NCBI RefSeq assembly: GCF_012931845.1 | Contig: NZ_CP051884.1 | Coordinates: 2,542,001-2,606,000 of the forward strand | DNA length: 64,000 nt | Direction of reading: 5' to 3' | From: Cellulomonas taurus | Lineage (GTDB): Bacteria; Actinomycetota; Actinomycetes; Actinomycetales; Cellulomonadaceae | Shown: positions 45,143 through 53,683 of the stretch, piece after piece | Layout: each line of letters begins with the position of its first letter | Position numbering within the stretch: position 1 is the stretch's first letter | Program-made: the position numbers and the translations under genes | The notes under the pieces: generated by a model | Databases searched by the model: none | What the model was told of the DNA's origin: nothing | What the model saw: only the letters and a program-made list of their open reading frames with translations

Positions 45143-45383
45143 CCGGGTCACCGCTGCCGCCGCGCGAGGGTTCGCACCCAGGTCGCCGCTGCACTGTACG
45201 AGCGCGCGGGCCAAGGTAGCCGCTGCACTGTGCGACCCCGCGCACCCAGGCCACCGCCGCGCTTCGCGACCCCGCGCAGCCAGATCGCCGCTGCGCCTCG
45301 CGGGCTTTCGCGCCCAGGTCGCCGATGCGGCTCGTGAGCGTGAGCGCCCAGGCCACCGCTGCCCCTCGCGCAGAACGAGCCGC
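45143..45383. repeat. 34-bp tandem repeat array, about seven units
   Basis: The core CCAGGTCGCCGCTGC or variants recur with the equivalent base at 45145, 45180, 45214, 45248, 45282, 45316 and 45350; the last six are exactly 34 bp apart. The 3' part of each unit varies (GCGAC/GCGAG-rich). The array starts about 20 bases after the DUF2505 stop. The period is not a multiple of three and no start or ribosome site fits. Confidence 0.75.
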
Positions 45384-45459
45384 GCCACGGTCAGATCGGC
45401 CATAACAATTGCGTAACACGCCCGACCACTCCAACGCTCTGACCTGCTACAACGCGCCG

Positions 45460-45473
45460 TGGGATCGCTTCCA
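45460..45473. promoter_or_regulatory. CebR-like operator 1
   Basis: TGGGATCGCTTCCA is a 14-bp near-palindrome close to the TGGGAGCGCTCCCA consensus known for Streptomyces CebR, a LacI-family repressor. Confidence 0.65.
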
Positions 45474-45497
45474 TCACCCCGTTGCCGCAGCGGTCGC

Positions 45498-45527
45498 TTG
45501 ACACTGTCCCGGAGTTCGGACGAGAGT
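45498..45527 (+). promoter_or_regulatory. Possible promoter of the sugar ABC operon
   Basis: TTGACA at 45498-45503 is a perfect -35. An 18-base spacer leads to GAGAGT, a weak -10. Operator 2 would overlap the start site. Confidence 0.4.
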
Positions 45528-45539
45528 CGGCGCACGCCG

Positions 45540-45553
45540 TGGGAACGCTCCCG
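45540..45553. promoter_or_regulatory. CebR-like operator 2
   Basis: TGGGAACGCTCCCG matches the CebR-type palindrome with one change in each half. Confidence 0.65.
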
Positions 45554-45563
45554 CACCCCTAGC

Positions 45564-45577
45564 TGGGAACGCTTCCA
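45564..45577. promoter_or_regulatory. CebR-like operator 3
   Basis: TGGGAACGCTTCCA is 24 bp from operator 2, about two helix turns plus, and 79 bases before the binding-protein start. Confidence 0.65.
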
Positions 45578-45655
45578 CGTCCGGGCATCGACGCCCCCCA
45601 ATCGGGCGTCGTACTTCAACGGCGATGACGCCGTTCGATCGACAAGGGAGTCCCA

Positions 45656-46945
45656 GTGCGCCGAAGCACGAGAACCACCTGGATGGCCATCGCCGGAGCC
45701 ACCTCCGTCGCCCTGCTCGCCACCGCCTGCTCCTCCGGCGGCTCCGGCGACGGCGAGAGCAGCGACGGCAAGATCACGCTCACCGTCTCCACCTTCAACG
45801 AGTGGGGCTACGACGACCTGCTCGACGAGTACATGGAGCTCAACCCCGACATCACGGTCGTGCACGACAAGGCCGCGACGTCGGACGAGGCCCGGGAGAA
45901 GTTCAACACCGGCATGGCCTCCGGCTCCGGTCTGGCCGACGTCGCCGGCGTCGAGGTCGACTGGATGCCCGAGATCATGCAGTACGAGGACCAGTTCACC
46001 GACCTGACCTCGGACAGCGTCGAGGGTCGCTGGCAGGACTGGAAGACCGCCCAGGCCACCACGCCGGACGGCAAGCTGCTCGGCTACGGCACCGACATCG
46101 GCCCGGAGGCCATCGCCTACCGCGCCGACCTGTTCGAGGCCGCTGGTCTGCCCAGCGACCCGGCGTCGGTCGCCGAGCTCTTCGGTGGCGAGGACTCCAG
46201 CTGGGACGACTTCTACGCGGTGGGTGACCAGTTCATGGCCGCCGGCACCGGTGTCCCGTTCTACGACGCCTCGTCGACGATCTACCAGGGCCAGATCAAC
46301 CAGGTGGAGAAGTCCTACGAGGACCCGGACACCAACGAGATCATCGCGCTGGACAACCCCGAGGTGAAGGACATCTACCAGGGCGTCCTGGACCACGCGG
46401 ACCTGTCCGCCGGTCTGAGCCAGTGGTCCGAGGACTGGACCGCGGCCTTCCAGAACAACGGCTTCGCCGTGATGCTGGCGCCGTCCTGGATGCTGGGTGT
46501 CATCGAGGGCAACGCCGCGGGTGTCGAGGGCTGGGACATCGCCAACGTGTTCCCCGGTGGCGGCGGTAACTGGGGCGGTTCGTTCCTGACCGTCCCGGCG
46601 CAGTCGGAGCACCCGGAGGAGGCCAAGGCGCTCGCCGACTGGCTGACCGCCCCGGAGCAGCAGATCAAGGCGTTCCAGACCACGGGTAACTACCCGAGCC
46701 AGGTCGAGGCGCAGAAGTCCGACGAGCTCGCCGGTATTACCAACGAGTTCTTCAACAACGCGCCGATCGGCCAGATCTTCGCCGAGCAGGCCGACCGGAT
46801 CTCGGTGAACCCCTACAAGGGCCCGCAGTACTTCGCGATCAACACCGAGATGGCCGACGCGATCAACCGCGTGACCGTCGACAAGACCGACGACGCCGCG
46901 TCGTCGTGGGAGAAGTTCGAGACCGCGGTCAAGGCCCTGGGCTGA
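45656..46945 (+). CDS. Sugar ABC transporter substrate-binding lipoprotein (CebE-like)
   Basis: The 429-residue protein starts at a GTG behind AAGGGAG. A lipoprotein signal ends at Cys25 (LLATACSSGG). The mature part is a family 1 solute-binding protein: STFNEWGYDDLLDEYMELNPDI, LADVAGVEVDWMPEIM, LLGYGTDIGPEAIAYRADLFEAAGLP, and FPGGGGNWGGSFLTVPAQSEHPEEA. The pattern resembles CebE-type binding proteins for cellobiose and cello-oligosaccharides, and the three CebR-like operators upstream fit. The actual sugar is inferred. Confidence 0.9.
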   Translation: MRRSTRTTWMAIAGATSVALLATACSSGGSGDGESSDGKITLTVSTFNEWGYDDLLDEYMELNPDITVVHDKAATSDEAREKFNTGMASGSGLADVAGVEVDWMPEIMQYEDQFTDLTSDSVEGRWQDWKTAQATTPDGKLLGYGTDIGPEAIAYRADLFEAAGLPSDPASVAELFGGEDSSWDDFYAVGDQFMAAGTGVPFYDASSTIYQGQINQVEKSYEDPDTNEIIALDNPEVKDIYQGVLDHADLSAGLSQWSEDWTAAFQNNGFAVMLAPSWMLGVIEGNAAGVEGWDIANVFPGGGGNWGGSFLTVPAQSEHPEEAKALADWLTAPEQQIKAFQTTGNYPSQVEAQKSDELAGITNEFFNNAPIGQIFAEQADRISVNPYKGPQYFAINTEMADAINRVTVDKTDDAASSWEKFETAVKALG

Positions 46946-46960
46946 GTCTGAAGTCCGACC

Positions 46961-47001
46961 GGAGTGGCCCGTCGGCTGATCGTCAGCCGGCGGGCCGCTC
47001 C
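46961..47001 (+). terminator. Intercistronic hairpin between binding-protein and permease genes
   Basis: Bases 46961-46979 pair with 46983-47001 over 19 bp with two G-U pairs and a 3-base loop. In binding-protein operons such a structure usually reduces read-through or protects the upstream message, giving more binding protein than permease. Confidence 0.7.
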
Positions 47002-47041
47002 CGGCCCCCGCACCGTTCCCACTCGTTCGCGAAGGACCCTC

Positions 47042-48142
47042 ATGGCCACCTCGACAGCCCCAGCTCCGGTCTCACCCGGTAGCGTGGACGACCCCCGCCC
47101 GCCGCGGAAGATCGGCTTCCGGCAGCAGCTGGGCAAGTGGGACGTCAAGCTCTCCCCCTACCTGTACATCTCCCCGTTCTTCCTGCTGTTCGCCGTGGTC
47201 GGGCTGTTCCCGCTGCTCTACACCGCCTGGGTGTCGGTGCACGAGTGGAGCCTGCTGGGCGGCCAGGGCGACTTCGTGGGGATGGAGAACTTCAGCTTCA
47301 TCCTCCAGCAGCCGTTCTTCTGGAAGGCGCTGGGCAACACCTTCAGCATCTTCGTGCTGTCGACCATCCCGCAGATGATCGCGGCGCTGATCATCGCGGC
47401 GATGCTGGACGCGAACCTCCGGGCCAAGACCTTCTGGCGGATGGGCGTCCTGCTCCCCTACGTGGTGGCCCCGGTGGCCGTCGCGCTGATCTTCTCCAAG
47501 CTGTTCGCCGACGGCTCCGGCGTGATCAACACGCTGCTCGGCTACGTCGGCATCGACCCGGTCGGCTGGCACTCCCAGTCGCTGCCCGCGCACGTCGCCA
47601 TCTCCACGATGGTGAACTTCCGCTGGACCGGCTACAACGCGCTGATCTTCCTGGCCGCGATGCAGGCCATCCCGCGCGACCTGTACGAGGCCGCCACCAT
47701 CGACGGTGCCGCGCGCTGGCGTCAGTTCCGGTCGATCACGATCCCGATGCTGCGCCCCACGGTGATCTTCGTGGTCATCACCTCCACCATCGGTGGCCTG
47801 CAGATCTACGACGAGCCCCGGATGTACGACCAGGCGGGCAAGGGTGGCTCGAGCGGCCAGTGGCTGACGCTGACCCTCTACCTGCGTGACCTCGGGTGGC
47901 GGCAGAACAACCTCGGCCGGGCCGCGGCGGTCGCCTGGATGCTGTTCCTGGTGATCATCGTGTTCGCCATCCTGAACTTCCTGCTGACGCGACTGATCGC
48001 GTCCAGTGGCGCACGCAAGGCCAAGAAGCAGGACACGAAGCTGGCCGCGATCCCGGCGGCATCCAGCCCGTCCGCGACCCCGGTGACCGACCAGGTGATC
48101 GAGCCCGGGACCGACGACACCAGCGGGAGGACCGCGCGATGA
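47042..48142 (+). CDS. Sugar ABC transporter permease (MalF/CebF type)
   Basis: The 366-residue protein starts at an ATG after AAGGA. It has six membrane segments, beginning LYISPFFLLFAVVGLFPLLYT, and the EAA motif YEAATIDGAARWRQFRSI that contacts the ATPase. The C-terminal 45 residues are a hydrophilic tail with Lys and Thr/Asp-rich parts. Its stop overlaps the next ATG (ATGA). Confidence 0.92.
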   Translation: MATSTAPAPVSPGSVDDPRPPRKIGFRQQLGKWDVKLSPYLYISPFFLLFAVVGLFPLLYTAWVSVHEWSLLGGQGDFVGMENFSFILQQPFFWKALGNTFSIFVLSTIPQMIAALIIAAMLDANLRAKTFWRMGVLLPYVVAPVAVALIFSKLFADGSGVINTLLGYVGIDPVGWHSQSLPAHVAISTMVNFRWTGYNALIFLAAMQAIPRDLYEAATIDGAARWRQFRSITIPMLRPTVIFVVITSTIGGLQIYDEPRMYDQAGKGGSSGQWLTLTLYLRDLGWRQNNLGRAAAVAWMLFLVIIVFAILNFLLTRLIASSGARKAKKQDTKLAAIPAASSPSATPVTDQVIEPGTDDTSGRTAR

Positions 48143-49053
48143 GCACCTCGATCCCCATGCTCGAGCAGAGCGCCGGACGTGGCGCCGCCCGGGCGGCAGC
48201 ACGCAAGCGGAAGCAGACCCAGACCTCCGAGGGTCGTCGCGCCGGGTGGGTGACCTACGCGATCCTGACGATCGTCATCCTGGGCTCGGCCTACCCGCTG
48301 TACTACGCGCTCCAGCTGTCCAGCTCCACCGCGAGCGAGATCGCGCAGAACCCGATCCCGGGCCTCGGCCTGGGCGGCAACCTGCTGGACAACCTCCGGC
48401 GGGTGATGGACGCGAACATCAACCTGCCGCAGGCGTTCCTGAACTCGGTGATCGTCGCCGTGGTCACCTCGGCCTCGGTGGTGCTGTTCTCCACGCTCGC
48501 CGGGTTCTCCTTCGCGAAGCTGCGCTTCCGTGGCCGTGGCCCGCTGCTGGTGTTCGTGATCGCGACGATGGCCGTGCCGACCCAGCTGGGTGTGGTGCCG
48601 CTGTTCATCGTGATGCGCGAGCTGGGCCTGGTCGGGAACCTGCTGTCGGTGATCCTGCCCGGCCTGGTCACCGCCTTCGGCGTGTTCTGGATGACCCAGT
48701 ACCTCGAGTCGGCGCTGCCCTACGAGCTGATCGAGGCGGCCCGGGTCGACGGCGCGTCGATGATCCGCACCTTCTGGCACGTGGCGCTGCCCGCCGCACG
48801 CCCGGCGGCCGCGATGCTGGCGCTGTTCACCTTCATCGGGTCGTGGACGAACTTCTTCTGGCCGTCCATCGTGCTCGGCACCCAGAACCCCACCCTGCCG
48901 GTGGCGCTGCAGCTGCTGCAGGCGTCCTTCTTCAAGGACATGTCCCTGATCATGGCGGGTGTGGTCATCTCGGTGATCCCGCTGCTGGTGCTGTTCGTGA
49001 TCGCCGGGCGCCAGCTGGTCGCCGGCATCATGGCCGGCGCGGTCAAGGGCTGA
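48139..49053 (+). CDS. Sugar ABC transporter permease (MalG/CebG type)
   Basis: The 304-residue protein has a basic N-terminus, six membrane segments (WVTYAILTIVILGSAYPLYYA first), and the EAA motif IEAARVDGASMIRTFWHV. It completes the membrane part of the importer. No ATPase gene is present here; in Streptomyces such importers share the ATPase MsiK encoded elsewhere, and that is likely here too. Confidence 0.92.
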   Translation: MSTSIPMLEQSAGRGAARAAARKRKQTQTSEGRRAGWVTYAILTIVILGSAYPLYYALQLSSSTASEIAQNPIPGLGLGGNLLDNLRRVMDANINLPQAFLNSVIVAVVTSASVVLFSTLAGFSFAKLRFRGRGPLLVFVIATMAVPTQLGVVPLFIVMRELGLVGNLLSVILPGLVTAFGVFWMTQYLESALPYELIEAARVDGASMIRTFWHVALPAARPAAAMLALFTFIGSWTNFFWPSIVLGTQNPTLPVALQLLQASFFKDMSLIMAGVVISVIPLLVLFVIAGRQLVAGIMAGAVKG

Positions 49054-49066
49054 CGCTAGGCTGCGC

Positions 49067-49094
49067 GCGGGGCCGGATCCATGTCCGGCCCCGC
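49067..49094 (+). terminator. Perfect 11-bp stem hairpin after the permease genes
   Basis: GCGGGGCCGGA pairs with TCCGGCCCCGC around 6 bases. A TAGGCT hexamer at 49057-49062 lies just upstream and could be a separate promoter for the LacI gene, which would place the hairpin at the 5' end of that message. Confidence 0.65.
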
Positions 49095-49159
49095 GTCTCA
49101 GCCGCGAATCCACTGCAACGTCGTCTGACGTGAGCACCACCAGCAGAGGGGGACCCATC

Positions 49160-50188
49160 GTGGTCGACCAGGCAATGACGCCGCTGCACACCGCCCCCAC
49201 CCTCGAGCAGGTCGCCGAGCGTGCCGGGGTCTCCCGCTCCACCGCCTCCCGCGCGATCAACGGTGGTGACCGCGTCTCGCCCGAGGCGATGGCCGCCGTC
49301 GCCGACGCGGTCTCCGCCCTTGGGTACACCCCGAACCGTGCTGCCCGGTCGCTGGTCACCCGGCGGACCGACTCGGTCGCCCTGGTGGTCCCCGAACCGG
49401 ATGAGCGCGTGCTCTCCGACCCGTTCTTCGCCGGGGTGCTCAACGGTGTCAGCCTCGCGCTCTCGGACTCCGACCTCCAGCTGTTGCTGCTGATCGCCCG
49501 CCCGGACGACGCCGCCCGCACCGTGCGCTACCTGCGGGCCGGCCACGTCGACGGCGCGATCATCGTGTCCCACCACCGCGACGACGCGATCGACCGCGCA
49601 CTGGAGGACTCCGGGCTGCCCACCGTGTTCATGGGCCGCCCGTTCACCACCCGCAGCTCGTTGTCCCTGATCGACACCGACAACGTGGGCGGGGCGCGGC
49701 TGGCCACCGAACACCTGATCTCGATCGGCCGTCGCCGGATCGCGACCATCACCGGCCCCGCCGACATGAGCGCCGGCATCGACCGGCTGGAGGGCTGGCG
49801 CCAAGCGTTGCGCGCTGCCGGACTGCCCGATCACGCGGTGGTGACCGGCGACTTCACTCTCGACGGTGGCGCGCAGGCGGCTCGGGAGCTGGTCGAGCGC
49901 TTCCCCGAGGTCGACGCCGTGTTCATCGCCTCGGACCTGATGGCGGCCGGTGCGATGCCGGTGCTGTCGGCCGCCGGTCGCAGCATGCCGGAGGACCTGG
50001 CGATCATCGGCTACGACAACAGCGGCCTGGCCGTCACCACCAAGCCCGCGCTGACCACGATCACCCAGCCGGTGGTGGCGATGGCCCGCGCGGCCGGAGC
50101 GGAGCTGATCGCGCAGCTGCGCGGCGAGCCGCCCCGGACCGCGCCGATGATCTTCGAGCCGGAGCTGGTGGTCCGGGACTCGGCGTAG
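49160..50188 (+). CDS. LacI-family transcriptional regulator (CebR-like)
   Basis: I choose the GTG at 49160, seven bases after an AGAGGGGG site; a GTG at 49130 has none. The 342-residue protein has the LacI helix-turn-helix and hinge (LEQVAERAGVSRSTASRAINGG, LGYTPNRAARSLVTRRT), then a sugar-binding core with FFAGVLNGVSLAL, TVFMGRPF, and AIIGYDNSGLAVTTKPALTTI. It closes the sugar importer operon and most likely binds the three TGGGAnCGCTnCC sites upstream, with a sugar as inducer. Confidence 0.92.
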   Translation: MVDQAMTPLHTAPTLEQVAERAGVSRSTASRAINGGDRVSPEAMAAVADAVSALGYTPNRAARSLVTRRTDSVALVVPEPDERVLSDPFFAGVLNGVSLALSDSDLQLLLLIARPDDAARTVRYLRAGHVDGAIIVSHHRDDAIDRALEDSGLPTVFMGRPFTTRSSLSLIDTDNVGGARLATEHLISIGRRRIATITGPADMSAGIDRLEGWRQALRAAGLPDHAVVTGDFTLDGGAQAARELVERFPEVDAVFIASDLMAAGAMPVLSAAGRSMPEDLAIIGYDNSGLAVTTKPALTTITQPVVAMARAAGAELIAQLRGEPPRTAPMIFEPELVVRDSA

Positions 50189-50194
50189 TCGCCG

Positions 50195-50208
50195 GGGAAC
50201 CGGTTCCC
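50195..50208. other. 14-bp perfect palindrome
   Basis: GGGAACCGGTTCCC lies between the convergent ends of the LacI-family gene and putA. It could be part of a bidirectional terminator or a dimeric-protein site. Confidence 0.35.
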
Positions 50209-50257
50209 GCGTCGCCCCGGATGCCGACTCCTCGGCGAGGCAGCCGGGCGGGGCCGG

Positions 50258-53200
50258 TCAGCGGGTCGGGTCGATGTGCCCGAAGCGGTGACGTGTGCGG
50301 CTGACCGCCTGCTCGCGCAGCACGGTCAGCAGTTCGCGCTCCCCCGCCGCCAGCACCGGGCCGTCCAGCACGGTGACCTCGCCGACCCGATCGGCCGCCG
50401 CCGCCCGCAGCTCCGGCGCCGACCCGATCACCCGGACCCGACCGTGCACGCTGCCGTCCGCGATCCGTCGGGCCAGGTCGTCGCCGCGCTCCACGTGCAC
50501 CGGCACCCCGGCGATCCTGGCCGCCGCCAGGACCCGACGCAGGTCGCGCTCCCGACCGTCGGCGGCCACGTACACGGTCAGCTCCGGCACCGGGCGGTAG
50601 CGCAACGTGTTCTCCTCCGCCGCCAGCGCGGTGGGGTCGTGGTCGATGCCGTACTCCTCGGCCCAGCAGCGGGCGTCGTCGGCCACCGCCCAGGCGAGCC
50701 AGGCGTCGTCGTCGAGGGCCGCGATCTCCGGGTCGTCCTGCCACCGGCCGAGCTGCGCCACATAGTGCGGCCCACCGGCCTTCGCCCCGGGTCCGACCAC
50801 CGACGCCTTCCACCCGCCGAACGGCTGACGCTGCACCACCGCGCCGGTGATGTGCCGGTTGACGTAGGCGTTGCCGACCTCGACCCGGTCGAGCCACTGC
50901 GCGATCTCGTCCGGGTCGAGCGAGTGCAGGCCACCGGTCAGGCCCAGGGCCACGTCGTTCTGCACCGCGATCGCCTGCTCCAGGGTGTCCACCCGGATGA
51001 CGCCGAGCACCGGGCCGAAGCACTCGGTGCGGTGGAACCAGGAGCCGGGATGGGTGAGCTTGACGCCGGGCGACCAGAGTCGTCCCTCCGCGTCGAGGCG
51101 CCGGGGCTGGACCAGCCAGCTCTCCCCCTCGTCCAGCGTGGTGAGCGCCCGCAACAGCTTGCCCTGCGCCGGTTCGATCAGCGGTCCCATCGTGGTGCCC
51201 AGGTCGTCCGCCGGTCCGACCCGCAGCGAGGTGACCGCGTCCGCGAGCTGACGGCGCAGCCGGTCCGACCGGCCGGCCGACCCCACCAGGATCGCCAGGG
51301 AGGCCGCCGAGCACTTCTGCCCGGCATGCCCGAAGGCGGAGCGCACCAGATCCGCCACCGCCAGGTCGACATCCGCCGACGGGGTGATGACCAGTGCGTT
51401 CTTCCCGGACGTCTCGGCGTACACGTCCAGTTCGGGTCGCCAGCCGGCGAACAGTCGCGCGGTCTCCAGCGCGCCGGTGAGCAGCAGCCGGTCGATGCCG
51501 GGGTGGGTGATCAGGTGCCGCCCGGTGTCGCCCTCGTCGGTCAGCACCACCTGCACCGCGTCCTCGGTGATCCCGTGCGCGTCCAGGGCACGCCGCACCG
51601 CCGCCATCGCCACCCGGACGCAGCGCGGGGTCTGCGGCGCGGGCTTGATCAGCACCGGGGACCCGGCCGCGAGCGCCGCCAGCACCGATCCGGTCGGGAT
51701 CGCCACCGGGAAGTTCCAGGGCGGCGTGACCAGGGTGACCCCGTGCGGGTGGAACCGGGCACCGGGCACGGCGCCGTCGGCCAGATCCAGCGTGCGGGCG
51801 GCGTAGTAGCGAGCGAAGTCGATCGCCTCGCTCACCTCCGGGTCGGCCTCGGCCACCGTCTTGCCGCCCTCGTGCACCATCGTGGCGACCAGATCACCGC
51901 GGGCCGCTTCGAGTTCGGCGGCGATCCGGCGCAGCACCGCCGCGCGCTCGGCCGGGGTGCGTGCCGACCACAGCGGCGCCGCGGTGCGGGCGCGATCGAC
52001 GGCGGCGTCGACCTGCTGCCGGGTGGTGAGCGGCTGCGCGCCCTCGGGTGCGGGCACGTCGTGCGCGACGAGGGTGGCGGCCCAGTCCCGGGAGGCGGGG
52101 ACGGCGGGGTCGGTGTCCGCCGTGTTGTGGAACGGCACCGGGTCGTCGGTGGGTCGGGCGGCCGGGCGAGGCCGGCGCCGGGGTGTGGTGCTCACGGTCG
52201 CGGAGTCGGCGACGGCGGCCCGGAAGGCTGCCCGTTGGGCGTCCAGCCCGGTCAGCTGCTCCCCGGCGAACAGCGCGTGCAGGAAGTTCTCCGGTGCCGC
52301 GTTCTCCTCCAGTCGGCGCACCAGATAGGAGATCGCCACGTCGAAGTCGTCCCGCGCGACCACCGGGGTGTAGAGCAGCACCTGTCCGGCGTCGCGCTGC
52401 ACCGCCCGCGCCTGGGCCGGGGCCATCCCCTGCAGCATCTCGATGTCGACCCCCGCGCGGACCCCCCGATCCTCGGCGAGCAGATGGGAGTAGGCGACGT
52501 GGAACAGGTTGTGACTGGCCACCCCGACCCGCAGCGCCTCGATCCGGTCGGGGTGCAGGGCGGTGTCGACCAGCCGCAGGTAGTGCGCGTCCACCTCCGG
52601 CTTGCTGCCGTAGGGCGCCTGCTGCCAGTCGTGCAGTTCGGCCTCGACCCGTTCCATCGCCAGGTTCGCCCCCTTCACCAGGCGCACCTTGATCCCGGCG
52701 CCGCCGGTCGCGGTCCGGGCGCGGGCGATGCCGGTGAGCTGGTCCAGGGCGTCCGAGGTGTCCGGCAGATAGGCCTGCAGCACGATCCCTGCCTGGTAGT
52801 CGTGCAGCTCCGGGTCGGCGAGCAGATCCTCGAACACCCGCAGGGTCATCTCCAGGTCGCGGTACTCCTCCATGTCCAGGTTCAGGAAGGTGCCGTGCGC
52901 GGCGGCGACCCGGTACAACGGGCGCAGCCGGTCGACCACCCGCGCCACCGACCCCGCGGTGTCCCAGGTCGACAGCTGGCTGGCCACCGCCGAGACCTTC
53001 ACCGACACGTAGTCGACGTCGGGGCGGACCACCAGCTGCTGCACCCGGCGCAGCCGTCGGGCGGCCTCCTCCTCGCCCAGCACCGCTTCACCGAGCAGGT
53101 TGAGGTTCAGCCGGAACCCGTCCCGGCGGGCGCGGGCGATGTGTCCGGCCAGCCCGGGACCCGCGTCGGCGACCAGGTGCCCCACCAACTGGCGCAGCCG

Positions 53201-53533
53201 GATCCTGGCCGCGGGCACCACGACCTGCGGCAGCAGCGGCGCGAGTCGGGAGCCGAGGGAGAGCAGTCCGCGGTCGGCGGCGCCGAGGAAGCCGCGCGCG
53301 TCCCCGGCGCGCTCGCCCAGGTCGACCAGCTCGGCCGCCGCGACCCGCACGTCCTCCGGCCTGGCCACCCGGTCCACGAACCGCACCGCCAGCTCCAACC
53401 CGGCCGGGTCGGCGACCAGGGCGGCCAGGCGCTCGGTGGCCCGGCGCTCGGCCGGGGTGGCGTCGGCCTCGGTCGCTTCGGTCCAGCGGGTGGCCAGCGC
53501 GATGGCGCGGTCGGTGAGTGCGGCGGTCGTCAT
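50258..53533 (-). CDS. putA: Bifunctional proline dehydrogenase / glutamate-semialdehyde dehydrogenase
   Basis: PutA oxidises proline to glutamate in two steps. The 1091-residue protein starts at the ATG at 53533. Residues about 90-440 form the FAD barrel (DYVSVKVSAVASQLS, FLNLDMEEYRDLEMT, RLVKGANLAMERVEAE, GVASHNLFHVAYSHLL). Residues about 500-970 are the aldehyde dehydrogenase (TPPWNFPVAIPTGSVL, ETSGKNALVI, and the catalytic Cys in GHAGQKCSAASLAIL). A C-terminal tail of about 120 residues follows. No DNA-binding RHH domain is present, so a separate regulator is expected, and one lies divergently. Confidence 0.95.
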   Translation of the reverse strand: MTTAALTDRAIALATRWTEATEADATPAERRATERLAALVADPAGLELAVRFVDRVARPEDVRVAAAELVDLGERAGDARGFLGAADRGLLSLGSRLAPLLPQVVVPAARIRLRQLVGHLVADAGPGLAGHIARARRDGFRLNLNLLGEAVLGEEEAARRLRRVQQLVVRPDVDYVSVKVSAVASQLSTWDTAGSVARVVDRLRPLYRVAAAHGTFLNLDMEEYRDLEMTLRVFEDLLADPELHDYQAGIVLQAYLPDTSDALDQLTGIARARTATGGAGIKVRLVKGANLAMERVEAELHDWQQAPYGSKPEVDAHYLRLVDTALHPDRIEALRVGVASHNLFHVAYSHLLAEDRGVRAGVDIEMLQGMAPAQARAVQRDAGQVLLYTPVVARDDFDVAISYLVRRLEENAAPENFLHALFAGEQLTGLDAQRAAFRAAVADSATVSTTPRRRPRPAARPTDDPVPFHNTADTDPAVPASRDWAATLVAHDVPAPEGAQPLTTRQQVDAAVDRARTAAPLWSARTPAERAAVLRRIAAELEAARGDLVATMVHEGGKTVAEADPEVSEAIDFARYYAARTLDLADGAVPGARFHPHGVTLVTPPWNFPVAIPTGSVLAALAAGSPVLIKPAPQTPRCVRVAMAAVRRALDAHGITEDAVQVVLTDEGDTGRHLITHPGIDRLLLTGALETARLFAGWRPELDVYAETSGKNALVITPSADVDLAVADLVRSAFGHAGQKCSAASLAILVGSAGRSDRLRRQLADAVTSLRVGPADDLGTTMGPLIEPAQGKLLRALTTLDEGESWLVQPRRLDAEGRLWSPGVKLTHPGSWFHRTECFGPVLGVIRVDTLEQAIAVQNDVALGLTGGLHSLDPDEIAQWLDRVEVGNAYVNRHITGAVVQRQPFGGWKASVVGPGAKAGGPHYVAQLGRWQDDPEIAALDDDAWLAWAVADDARCWAEEYGIDHDPTALAAEENTLRYRPVPELTVYVAADGRERDLRRVLAAARIAGVPVHVERGDDLARRIADGSVHGRVRVIGSAPELRAAAADRVGEVTVLDGPVLAAGERELLTVLREQAVSRTRHRFGHIDPTR

Positions 53534-53683
53534 GGCGTGATCGTCCTCGGTTCTCCGCTGCGCGTCTTGCATCGATTCGCGCGCTCGGCCGGTGGGCATC
53601 GCCTAGCTGCGCCCCAGCCGTGCCCGCCGTGCCTCACCGCGCGCAGCCGCGTACAGCTACGGAGCGCCTACGCTGCCCGGATC

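Noticed and set aside
45143-45383. 34-bp array as a CRISPR
   Set aside because: Units are contiguous with no unique spacers and no cas genes are nearby.
50276-53683. Upstream extension of the PAS-AraC gene across putA
   Set aside because: The frame is open only because it is antisense to putA; the protein has domains only from 53684 on.
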